The notes beneath the pieces were generated by a model that did no database searches, was not told where the DNA came from, and was given only the letters and a program-made list of their open reading frames with translations. A program made the position numbers and the translations under genes. A stretch of 15,156 nt of DNA from Cymbomonas tetramitiformis (Eukaryota; Chlorophyta; Pyramimonadophyceae; Pyramimonadales; Pyramimonadaceae): the NCBI GenBank assembly GCA_001247695.2, contig LGRX02029020.1, positions 1 through 15,156 of the forward strand. The letters run 5' to 3'. Positions 7,858 to 15,054 of the stretch are shown in pieces (within the stretch, counting starts at the first letter, position 1; the number at the start of each line of letters is the position of its first letter).

Positions 7858-9030
7858 TCATTCTTCAACCGACATGGAGAGGTCGGCGAAGATGTCCGGC
7901 TTGCCGCCCGCGAGCATGCAGAGGGCGTCGAACTCCTGAGCGTCGTCGTGGTCGATGGCGTGCTGAAACCTCGCAGCCAACACCGAGTTTTCGGCCTCCT
8001 CAGCGAAAGCATAGGCCAAAAGCCCGGTTCTGCCCCGTTCGGGCAGTCGCGGTGCCAATGCCGCGCTTTGCCCTTCGCGCACACTTGGTTCTGGCAGTAC
8101 GGGACGGTCGCACCGGTGTCGCGGTGAAAGGCCACCTTCTTCGAAATGGATTGAGACCAATTGCCCCCCTTTGGAAGGGGCGAGGCCGCGAATCGGGTCT
8201 TGACCCGTCGGTCTGGTTTGTCCGCGCGGGGAGTGAATCCCCGCGGGGACGGCTCGGAGTCAGCGCGCGGAGGCGACAAACGCGGCCAATTGCCGCTTCA
8301 AGTCGAGGACCATTGTGCGTAGGTCCGCAAGCTCACCGGGTCCACCGGAGTCACCGTCGCCCTTCTCCATGTAATGCGTACCGTGTGAGTACCTGTGGGC
8401 GGACGCCGTGGCGGTACCCGCCCGCACGTGCTCGGAGAAGCACGCACGCACCCATTGCTGAATTGTGAGGAGGTCATGTTCGGTTCTCTGATCATGGAGG
8501 AGTAGCCGGGACACCACCGGTTGGTAGAACGTGGTGTCGAGTGCCTTGATGAACAGGGCATTGCCGTCCTCGTCGAGGAGCGTCGCCCTTGTTCTCGCAG
8601 CCTTCAGCGCGGCGTTGAAGTCCCCAATCGCGTCATGGGGGTCCACGCCCGCAGAGATGCGAATGCCCAACATGTCCGCTTGTCCCTGAAACGGGTCACC
8701 CGCCGGGATCATACGGCGGACGAACTCAAGCAGAACACGCTTACCGTCTGCCGGGAAGCTGGCGTGCGAGGAGTCCATCCAGTCAGCCGCGGGTGACATG
8801 GGGTCGACCATCAGCTCGAGCGTGGAGTACAAAAGGGTGTTCGCCTCTTCGCGGATGGCGAGGGTGGCGTTGTCCAGCACGAAAAGGGGTGCAAACCCGA
8901 TGGTCACGAAAGCTGTCTGCAGCGCAGAAATCATCTTCGCGAAGAGCGCTGACGCGTGGGACTCAGTCCCGGAAAATCTCCCGTTCTTGTCCTCGAACAA
9001 CTTCTGACGAACGGACTTGGAGATCTTCAT
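7858..9030 (-). pseudogene. Gag gene fragment of an LTR-type retrotransposon, frameshifted
   Basis: Gag forms the particle in which an LTR retrotransposon copies its RNA. The minus frame from the ATG at 9028-9030 (MKISKSVRQKLFEDKNGRFS) to the stop at 8260 gives 256 residues, largely helical: it includes RVLLEFVRRMIPAGDPFQG, GVDPHDAIGDFNAALKAAR and DLRTMVLDLKRQLAAFVA. This helical core with a late coiled stretch fits Gag of copia- or gypsy-like elements. Past 8260-8279 the reading moves to another frame that holds a zinc knuckle (8043-8096). Near 8040 it moves back and ends with AIDHDDAQEFDALCM and the stop at 7858. Two frame changes make it dead. No protease, integrase or reverse transcriptase follows, and I see no LTRs. 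The frame stays open upstream of 9030, but that part is antisense to the plus-strand element, so I chose the Met at 9030. Confidence 0.6.
8043..8096 (-). other. Zinc knuckle of the gag fragment (C-x4-C-x6-H-x4-C)
   Basis: The minus strand encodes YCQNQVCAKGKARHWHRDCP. The spacing C-x4-C-x6-H-x4-C is wider than the usual retroviral C-x2-C-x4-H-x4-C, but the HWHRDCP end is typical of Gag knuckles that bind element RNA. It sits after the helical Gag core, where a knuckle belongs, which supports the Gag call. Confidence 0.6.
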
Positions 9031-11904
9031 GTCGAAGTGTTCCCTCTGTATGGGGCCGCAGATGAAGCTTTGGCGTTTGATGCGGGCGCGGACCTTGACG
9101 GAGGAGGCCTGGGGTCTCCGCCGGTGCCTGAGGGGCTTGCAGGGTTGCTCAGCTCGCCAGTCAGGTCGGTGGGAGGCGGCTTGTTGGACTGGGGTGCCTC
9201 CGGGGCCTCGGAGGAGCTGGGTGCCGTCTTTGGCTCCGCGGGGCTCGAGTTGGAGGAGTCCGCCGTGTCCTTGGGGCTCGCTCTTGATCGTACTCCAGAT
9301 GATGCCCCTGCGGTGGATGGGCCGGCTAGGGTGGATGCGGGCTCGCCGGCGGGCAGCGCTGCGAGTGAGCGAGCTGTGGAGCGGCCGGGTGGGCCCCACC
9401 AGGTCAGGAGCTTGCCCTCGGGGGTGGGCTGTGCGGCCGAGGCGGTGGGCGGGACGGCGAGCAGCAATAGATCGACGAGGAGCACGACAGACAGGGGCAG
9501 GCAGCGCAGCAGAATGGCGGACGGCGACGGGGAAGCTGGTGCGGCGGCGGCGGGTGCAGCGAGGACCAATGTGGGGATGACGATGAGGGTGACGAGGTCG
9601 GTGAGCAGAGCTGCATGGCGGCAGCAGGCGCGAGTGCCTGGAGACGTTGGAGAGGCGGTCGGGGTGCCCGGCGGCGCAAGCGGAGCTGGAGGACGAGCCG
9701 GCGGGCGGCCCAGGCGAGCTCGCTCGGTGGAGAGCCTGTTCTGGGGGGGCGGTGTTGGGGGGGTGATTGATGCCCACGTGGATGCGGTGGCTTCCGACCC
9801 GCAGGCCGTCTCCTGTCCGGGCACCGGTGGAGGGGGTCTGGATTCCCCGCCATTGCCGGGTGAATTGGTGGGACTGCTCGGGGTGAAGAGTCCTGCCGTG
9901 TCCTTAGGGCTCACCTTTGATCCTACGCCGGGGGCTGCCCCTGATGAGAGGGAGCGTGCTGAGGTGGCTGTGAACTCGCTGGTGGATGACGGTGCAGAGG
10001 AGCGGGCAGTGGAGCGGCTGGGTGGACCGTTTGGCGCGCTCAGTTCTTCGGCCGTGGCGGTGCCAGCCCGGGGGCTGAGTTCTTGGATTGGGCCGCTCTT
10101 CACGCCGGTGGACGCGCAGGGGTGCGGACACGACATGACTGAGATGCCCCCCTCGGGGGTGGTGGACCGAGAAGGCAGTCCGGCCACTTACTCCTGGCTG
10201 TTCTGCCCCATGATCCTGGATGCGGTGGGGTGGCCGGAGGCCTTCCCCAGCCTGCCCAGGACGGCCAGGTGGACTCAGTTGGCTAATGCGCTTGGGCAGG
10301 CCTTAGCGGAGGCGGGCATCACCCTGGACATTGTGGGGGGATACGTCCTCGAGGGGGGCCCTGCCCCATTCTACATGACGGCCGAGAGGCAGGAGCAGAT
10401 CATTGGCATGGCTGGCGAGGCGGGTCAGTTGGTGCAGGCTTTCGGGCTGGAGGTGGTGAGGCAGGCCGGTGCGGTGCAGGGTGGCAGGCCGGAGGCCGTC
10501 GGTGGGGATCAGGAGCAAGAGGCGAGCTGCCTTGTGGGGTTTGCGGGCAGTCGGGGATACCAGCGGCCACGGGGGAGAGACCTGGTGGGTCGCAGATTGC
10601 GGTTCATCTATGCGTCTGGTCCTCGGGTTGCGACGGTTACCGAGTACCAGCCCTCTGTCAGAGGTCGGGGTCTGCATGTGATCCAGTGGGATGACACTGT
10701 GGGGAGCTTCACAAATTTTGACATCTCGAATAGCCGCACCCCAATTGAGTTCCTCTCGGCAGATGGTACCCAGGTTCTTTGGCGACACAGGAGAGCGGAG
10801 GACATGAGGGCTGAGGGGTCTCGGCAGCGGCTGGCGGACCCGGGCGGGCCTGGGCGGCGGGCGGGTGACGTGCCGCAGGCCGCTAGGGCGTTGGCGGTTG
10901 AGGCCTGCGAAACGCCTGTGGTCGAGAGCGAGGCCGCCGTTGAGGTGTCGGGTACCCCGGGTGGAGAGTTTGCTTTGCTTGATGCTAGTGCTCTTGAAGC
11001 GCTCCTGCGTGGTGAGGCTGGGGGTGCCGGCGCCTCTTTTCACCACGAGAGTGTCCTGAGCCGGGACCTCACTGCTGATGAGGTTGACGGGGTCGGTCAG
11101 CACCTGCGTCCCCCTGAGGTGGTGAGGTTGCATGAGGGGCGGTGGCACCTCGCTATGATGGTGGACGAGGATGAATTTGACCTGTGCGATGGGCTCGTCC
11201 AGGGTGCTACGGTGTCACTGACCTTGCGGGCGGCGTGGGATGCCATGCGGGAGGCACGAGCACAGCCTGGTGATGACGTCCACGGCCCGCTGCCTGAGCG
11301 TGACGTTGTGGTTGAGGAGCTGGCTCTGGCGCCGAGTGGCTTGAGTGCGAGTGAAGCGGCGACCGCCCTCACGGCTTTTCAGGTGCAGGGACCGGAGGAG
11401 CTTGGGGGTGAGTGCTACATTTGCGGTCAGGATTGGGAGCCGGGGCAGGGTGCGGTGAGGTGGCCGTGCTGTAGGCATCCCTGCACTCATCAGATCTGTG
11501 GCGCGAGGTGGCTGGTGCAGCGTGACTCTTGTGGGATGTGTAGGGCTTCACTGGGGGAGGCGATGAGGTCCAACAGAGCGGCACAGGCAGACTTGGCTGC
11601 TAGGCGGGCGGCGCGGACTGGCTGGGGCCCAGAGGTGGTGGGAGTTGGTGCGGCAACTGCGGCTGTTATTGGTGCAGGCGGGGGCAGTGGCGGCATTCCT
11701 GGACGGCCTTTGGGTGTGGTGTCTCCAGTTCCTGTTGCTGTTGCTTCGCGGCGCACGGGAAGGCGGAGAGCTGCGGAGTATGACGGTGACCCGCCTCCGG
11801 GTGAGGGTGAGCCTGCTTTCCGGTGCCCGGTCTGTACTGCCCGAGTGGGCCCCAAGCAACCCGACGCGGATGTCCCGTCACCTGCGGCAGCACCACGAGC
11901 CTGA
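8956..11904 (+). CDS. N-terminal part of the retrotransposon protein: low-complexity repeat, Tudor-like, RING-H2
   Basis: This open frame is 982 residues from the ATG at 8956. That ATG lies inside the antisense gag fragment, so the first ~35 residues are probably not element sequence; the true start may be upstream of a truncation or lost. Residues ~49-155 and ~291-365 are two diverged copies of a Gly/Pro/Ala-rich segment (SPP.P..L.GLL, AVSLGL..D.TP, ERAVER.GGP). Residues ~440-510 are more globular. Residues ~542-600 may be a Tudor-like domain, and residues 820-862 form a RING-H2 finger. The end, near FRCPVCTARVGP, starts a C2H2 finger that is completed only in frame 2, so the stop at 11904 is read in the wrong frame. 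The role is inferred: regulatory or targeting functions for a retrotransposon whose enzyme follows. RING proteins commonly act as E3 ubiquitin ligases. Confidence 0.6.
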   Translation: MGLSPGKSPVLVLEQLLTNGLGDLHVEVFPLYGAADEALAFDAGADLDGGGLGSPPVPEGLAGLLSSPVRSVGGGLLDWGASGASEELGAVFGSAGLELEESAVSLGLALDRTPDDAPAVDGPARVDAGSPAGSAASERAVERPGGPHQVRSLPSGVGCAAEAVGGTASSNRSTRSTTDRGRQRSRMADGDGEAGAAAAGAARTNVGMTMRVTRSVSRAAWRQQARVPGDVGEAVGVPGGASGAGGRAGGRPRRARSVESLFWGGGVGGVIDAHVDAVASDPQAVSCPGTGGGGLDSPPLPGELVGLLGVKSPAVSLGLTFDPTPGAAPDERERAEVAVNSLVDDGAEERAVERLGGPFGALSSSAVAVPARGLSSWIGPLFTPVDAQGCGHDMTEMPPSGVVDREGSPATYSWLFCPMILDAVGWPEAFPSLPRTARWTQLANALGQALAEAGITLDIVGGYVLEGGPAPFYMTAERQEQIIGMAGEAGQLVQAFGLEVVRQAGAVQGGRPEAVGGDQEQEASCLVGFAGSRGYQRPRGRDLVGRRLRFIYASGPRVATVTEYQPSVRGRGLHVIQWDDTVGSFTNFDISNSRTPIEFLSADGTQVLWRHRRAEDMRAEGSRQRLADPGGPGRRAGDVPQAARALAVEACETPVVESEAAVEVSGTPGGEFALLDASALEALLRGEAGGAGASFHHESVLSRDLTADEVDGVGQHLRPPEVVRLHEGRWHLAMMVDEDEFDLCDGLVQGATVSLTLRAAWDAMREARAQPGDDVHGPLPERDVVVEELALAPSGLSASEAATALTAFQVQGPEELGGECYICGQDWEPGQGAVRWPCCRHPCTHQICGARWLVQRDSCGMCRASLGEAMRSNRAAQADLAARRAARTGWGPEVVGVGAATAAVIGAGGGSGGIPGRPLGVVSPVPVAVASRRTGRRRAAEYDGDPPPGEGEPAFRCPVCTARVGPKQPDADVPSPAAAPRA
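9100..10050 (+). repeat. Diverged internal duplication in the N-terminal coding region
   Basis: About 9100-9420 and 9826-10050 encode related segments in the same frame: GGGLGSPPVPEGLAGLL versus GGGLDSPPLPGELVGLL, then ESAVSLGLALDRTPDDAP versus SPAVSLGLTFDPTPGAAP, then ERAVERPGGP versus ERAVERLGGP. The stretch between them is basic and Ala/Arg/Gly-rich. The agreement is at protein level with many base changes, so the duplication is old and was kept in frame. Confidence 0.7.
10579..10755 (+). other. Possible Tudor-like (PWWP/Agenet-type) domain
   Basis: Residues ~542-600 of the N-terminal frame begin DLVGRRLRFIYASGPRVATV, go on to TEYQPSVRGRGLHVIQWDDT, then VGSFTNFDISN and IEFL. The pattern (GRR.R.., a short turn, TV.EY.P, G.H.I.WDD, a polar loop, then a hydrophobic end) resembles small beta-barrel readers in plants and algae, in which GxxHxVxYDDGxxExxxL is usual. 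Such domains bind methylated or other chromatin marks. This is judged by eye; the aromatic cage cannot be assigned, and an unrelated small beta fold is possible. Confidence 0.35.
11413..11541 (+). other. RING-H2 finger
   Basis: Residues 820-862 of the N-terminal frame hold eight metal ligands in RING-H2 order: CYIC, 15 residues, C-R-H, three residues, H-QI-C, ten residues, CGMC. The flanking residues also fit, with PC before the third ligand region and ARWL after the sixth, as in PCGHxFHxxCIxxWL of known RING-H2 proteins. An extra Cys on either side (PCC and PCT) leaves slight doubt about which Cys binds zinc. RING-H2 domains recruit ubiquitin-conjugating enzymes. Confidence 0.7.
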
Positions 11905-12010
11905 TGACTATGCGTTGACGGACCTTTCGGCCTTTGGATGTGCGGCCTGCCCGAGGTGTGAGGTTGCCTACGCCAGTGGTGCGCCCCTCACCTCCCACTA
12001 CTCGGCGTGC
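11824..12010 (+). other. Two zinc fingers (C2H2 and C2HC) before the reverse transcriptase
   Basis: Finger 1 starts as CPVCTARV in frame 1 (Cys codons 11824 and 11833) and ends as SRHLRQHH in frame 2 (His codons from 11879 to 11896), so the frame change near 11850 falls inside it. Finger 2 lies wholly in frame 2: CPRC, 12 residues, H, three residues, C (11948-12010), a canonical C-x2-C-x12-H-x3-C. N-terminal fingers of this kind bind target DNA in R2-clade elements. Confidence 0.65.
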
Positions 12011-13113
12011 TCCTCGGTGGTGGAGGCAGGCGAGGATGCGGGTGGAGAGGCGGGGCGAGGAGTGGCTAGTCGGGCTGGTGGGACACCTGGAGCCTCTCGT
12101 GGCAGACGGCAGGGGGCTGAGGTCCCGGCTGACCCGGTCGTTCCGGACGCCTCGTGGGAATGGCTGCGTGGGCTGGACCTGGCGGAGGTGTTTGCCTGCC
12201 CCCTGACCACGGCCAGGCATGTTCCCAAGCGGGCGAGGAACCAGTTCGCAGAGGCCATGCGGTGGGTGATGCGAAGCCTCGGTAGTGGTGATGAGGACTT
12301 TTGGCGCCTTCTCGGTCTTGCTCCGCGGTTGCTGCTTGGCTCGATTCCTGAGGCCAGGAAGAAGTCCCTCCCTGCGGAGGTGGTGCGCGAGCGGGTCAGG
12401 CGCTTTCTTGCAGGCGATTGGGAAGAGCTGTACCGGGTGTCGGTTCCTTCAGCTCCGGCCTGGCCAGGGCGGGCTTCGGAGGAGCGGGCCTTTGCTGATG
12501 TGGTGAGCTTGGTGAAGGAGGGACAGCTCTCGAAGGCGGTCCGGCGGCTTGACCCTGGTGCCCTTGCTCCCCTCGTTGAGGAGACATTGGAGGCACTTAG
12601 GGACCTTCACCCGGCTGGGGACGGCCTTCCCGGCAGAGTGCAGGCTGCCCCGTTGGAGCTTGAGGAGGCGGCAGTCGAGGCTGAGTGCAGGCGTCTTCCA
12701 GTGGCCTCTGGGCCAGGCTGCTCCCAATTGAGGTTCGAGCACATCGGGGTCATCTTCGGCGGGGGTGATGGATTGCCTGCCATTAAGCATGCCTGCGAGC
12801 AGTTTGTGGGGGACAGAGTGCCGGCGGGCGTGCTGCCATGGATCATGGGTGCGAGGCTGGTGGCTCTTCTGAAACCTGGCGGTGGGGTGCGCCCGATTGC
12901 GTGCGGTGAATCGTTGCGGAGGCTTGCAGGCAAGGTGGTTTGCAGACAGATGCGGGCGCGATGGGCTACCTACTTCAGCCCGCCGCCCCGAGATGGGGCT
13001 GCCTCTTCGGCGGCTCAGCTTGGAGTGGGGGTGCCAGGTGGGGCGGAGGTGTGCGTGCACACGGTTCAGGCGTTGCTTGGTGCGGACCCCTCGTGGTGTG
13101 ACTTGGCACTTGA
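11850..13113 (+). pseudogene. Retrotransposon protein, segment 2: zinc fingers to start of reverse transcriptase
   Basis: Frame 2 carries the protein on from the broken first finger. After the C2HC finger comes a ~200-residue linker with WEWLRGLDLAEVFACPL and RHVPKRARNQFAEAMRWVM, comparable in place to the region between fingers and RT in R2-like proteins. Then follow RT block 0/1 (SGPGCSQLRFEHI, ~12710) and the fingers motif RLVALLKPGGGVRPIACGE (12854-12910) with LRRLAGKVVCRQM. It ends at DLALD just before the catalytic block A; a 7-bp duplication (13107-13120) then shifts the frame and produces a stop at 13120. The open frame reaches back to 11645, but that part is antisense-like filler beneath segment 1. 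Confidence 0.65.
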
Positions 13114-13120
13114 CACTTGA
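13107..13120 (+). repeat. 7-bp tandem duplication that breaks the reverse transcriptase frame
   Basis: CACTTGA occurs twice in tandem (13107-13113 and 13114-13120). Frame 2 before it reads CDLALD and then hits a stop; frame 3 after it reads LDCKNAFNTVKR. The net shift of +1 equals the seven extra bases, and the block-A sequence is continuous across one copy. This is therefore a simple insertion, not an intron or a programmed shift. Confidence 0.85.
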
Positions 13121-13757
13121 CTGTAAGAACGCCTTCAACACGGTTAAGCGCAGTGTGATCTACAAGGAGGTCAACGACAACTTCCCGGAGCTTCTGGGTA
13201 TGGCGGAGAGCAGCTTCAGACATCGGGCCCGCCTTGGGTGGCAGGGGGCGGATGGGAGGTTCAGGTGGGTGGAGTCGGCAGAGGGTGCCCAGCAAGGTGA
13301 CCCGTTGGGCCCCTTCTTCACTGCTGTTGCTTTGCAACCGGCCCTCCAGGCCACTCTGGACGAGCACCCGGACGTTTTCATCATGGCGTACCTCGATGAC
13401 ATACACATCATAGGGCCGCCGGATAAGGCCCGGGCGGCGTATGGCACCATTGTCCCTCTTTTGAGAGCTGCGGGGCTTGAGCTGAATGTCTCGAAGAGCA
13501 CGGTGTACAGCCCCGCCGGTGCTTGCCCGGAATTTGCGGACGTGGTGGACGGAGGTGGGGCGCCAATGCCGGGGTCGGTGACTCCCTTGGACGGGGTCAA
13601 GGTGTTGGGCATCCCGGTGGGGTCTGACCGATGGGTCGCCGACAAGTGTGTCGAGATGGCTTTTGCGGCCGGGGCCGTTCTCCCTAAGCTTGCCCGTCTG
13701 GATGATCCTCAGGTGCAGCTCCTTCTCTTGAGGTTCTGTGCCCATCCGCGCTTCATG
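13114..13757 (+). pseudogene. Retrotransposon protein, segment 3: reverse transcriptase catalytic core
   Basis: Frame 3 encodes the palm of the reverse transcriptase. The first catalytic Asp is in LDCKNAFNTVKR (Asp codon 13119-13121). The AQQGDPLGP block follows at 13287-13313, and the active site YLDD at 13389-13400 (MAYLDDIHIIG). After that come the conserved GLELNVSKS turn and KVLGIPVGSD, which belong to the thumb side. All three catalytic Asp residues are present, so the domain was recently functional. The family usually has a small residue (Ala) before the DD; here it is Leu. The frame ends in sense at HPRFM near 13757, where one base appears to be missing. Confidence 0.8.
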
Positions 13758-14220
13758 ACCTGGTCCGGGGGGTCCCGCCCCACCTGCTTATGCGGGGGGC
13801 CCTGGCCCACGATAATGGGATCCAGGAGTGCCTTCAGGAGGTGGTGGGGAGCCCTTACCCGCTGGGAGAGGAAGCGGTTGCCCTCAGCCAGTTGCCTACC
13901 CGGTGGGGAGGGCTTGGTCTCTCTTCGGCACAGCGCCTGGCCCCGGCTGGGTGGCTTGGGTCCTGGGCCCAGGTGTGGGGGCGGATGGTGGTCTTGTTCC
14001 CGGCGGTGATAGACATGTTGCCACACCTGGGTGCCCTGGAGGATTCAGAGGCCGGAGATCATCCGTTGGCGGCGGGTATGGTTGCGGCGATGGGGGACGT
14101 GCGAGGTGCGCGGGCTCGAGTGGTGGAGGCTTTGGGTGCGGGGCATCCCGTGCCGGAGAGCTTGAGGGTGCCGGAGGAGGAGCCGGTTTGGGGGGATTCG
14201 GCTCAAGTCAGCCAACGCGT
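13757..14220 (+). pseudogene. Retrotransposon protein, segment 4: thumb and linker
   Basis: Frame 2 takes over with DLVRGVPPHLLMRGALAHDN, then ECLQEVVGSP, LPTRWGGLGLSSAQRLAP and GWLGSWAQVW. The motif PTRWGGLGLSSA followed by A.GWLGSWA is typical of the region between RT and nuclease in RLE-bearing LINE proteins. The join from frame 3 is explained by the loss of one base near 13757-13760 (HPRFM followed by LVRGVPP). The frame runs to a stop at 14233, but sense is lost near 14220, where frame 1 resumes with QKELTNYQHG. Confidence 0.7.
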
Positions 14221-15054
14221 CAGAAGGAGCTAACCAATTATCAACATGGTTCCGACTGGCTGCGCTTGTTTGAAGGGGCGAACACCTCTGTCCGGGCCCG
14301 GTTGCTCAGCCTCTCCCGAGATGGTGCTACGGCACACCTCAATGCCCTCCCTCATGATGGTGGATTCCGCATGCGGCCCACTGCTGCAGTCATCGCGGTG
14401 TGTCTTCAGCTCGGGGCTTCGATTCCCCTGGTTCGGGAGGTCTCGGCTGTTGGCACGGGTAGCTGTGCGTGTGGTGAGGTTGTGGACGAATTTGGGTACC
14501 ATTACTTGGCTTGCAACAGACGGGGGATGTTCACCTACCGGCATGATGCAGTCCAAGATGTTCTTTATGAGATGCTGCGCAAGGTGTTTGACCCGGCTTC
14601 GGTGAAGCGCACCCACGTCTATCACAGGAGCTATTCCCCGCATTGGAGACCGGACATCACGGTGCTCAACTTTGATGGGCGGGGGAGACACCTGGTCATC
14701 GATGTTGCGATCGGCTTTCCTTGTGCCCAAACACATGTGGATGGGGCAGCTCGCGTTCCGTTGCACACTGCAGCGGCGCTTGAGCGGCAGAAGGCTTACA
14801 CGTACGGAGATATCAGTCCGCACAGGTTGGTGGCTTTTGCCATGGAGGCCTTTGGTGGATTGGGGGAGCAGGCCAAGCAGCTCTTGCGGGACTGCGCTCG
14901 CAGGAGGCAGGATCGGTTGGGGCCGGAGATGGCTTCGGCGACGTGGTCTACACCGACATTCGAGTCTTATTGGGGGCAGAGGATCATGGTGGCGTTGCAC
15001 AGCGCACAGGCCTTCGGGCTTCACGGCAGGGCCCTTGAGGACTACCCTCAGTAG
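14220..15054 (+). pseudogene. Retrotransposon protein, segment 5: CCHC motif and restriction-like endonuclease
   Basis: Frame 1 runs to TAG at 15052-15054. After QKELTNYQHGSDWLRLFEG comes a CCHC motif, C-x1-C-x9-H-x3-C (CACGEVVDEFGYHYLAC, 14464-14514), then YRHDAVQDVLYEM. The nuclease core is WRPDITVL (PD codons 14650-14655) with VIDVAIG (Asp codon 14701-14703), giving PD-x15-D. A likely catalytic Lys follows in ALERQKAYTYGD. The segment after it (SPHRLVAFAMEAFGGLGEQ, then an RRRQD helix) and a C-terminus ending LEDYPQ complete the protein. RLE nucleases make the nick that primes reverse transcription. All visible catalytic residues are intact. Upstream the same frame is open from 13828, but that part is not the element's reading. 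Confidence 0.75.

Noticed and set aside
9031..9777. The N-terminal half of the 505-residue minus frame that ends in the gag fragment
   Set aside because: It is antisense to element coding on the plus strand and is Arg/Pro/His-rich with no Gag character. The Gag-like protein begins at the Met at 9030.
9027..10187. Long minus-strand frames of 386 and 149 residues opposite the retrotransposon N-terminus
   Set aside because: They are Pro/Ser/Ala-rich mirror images of a GC-rich, Gly/Ala/Glu-rich plus-strand frame and have no domains. They are antisense shadows.
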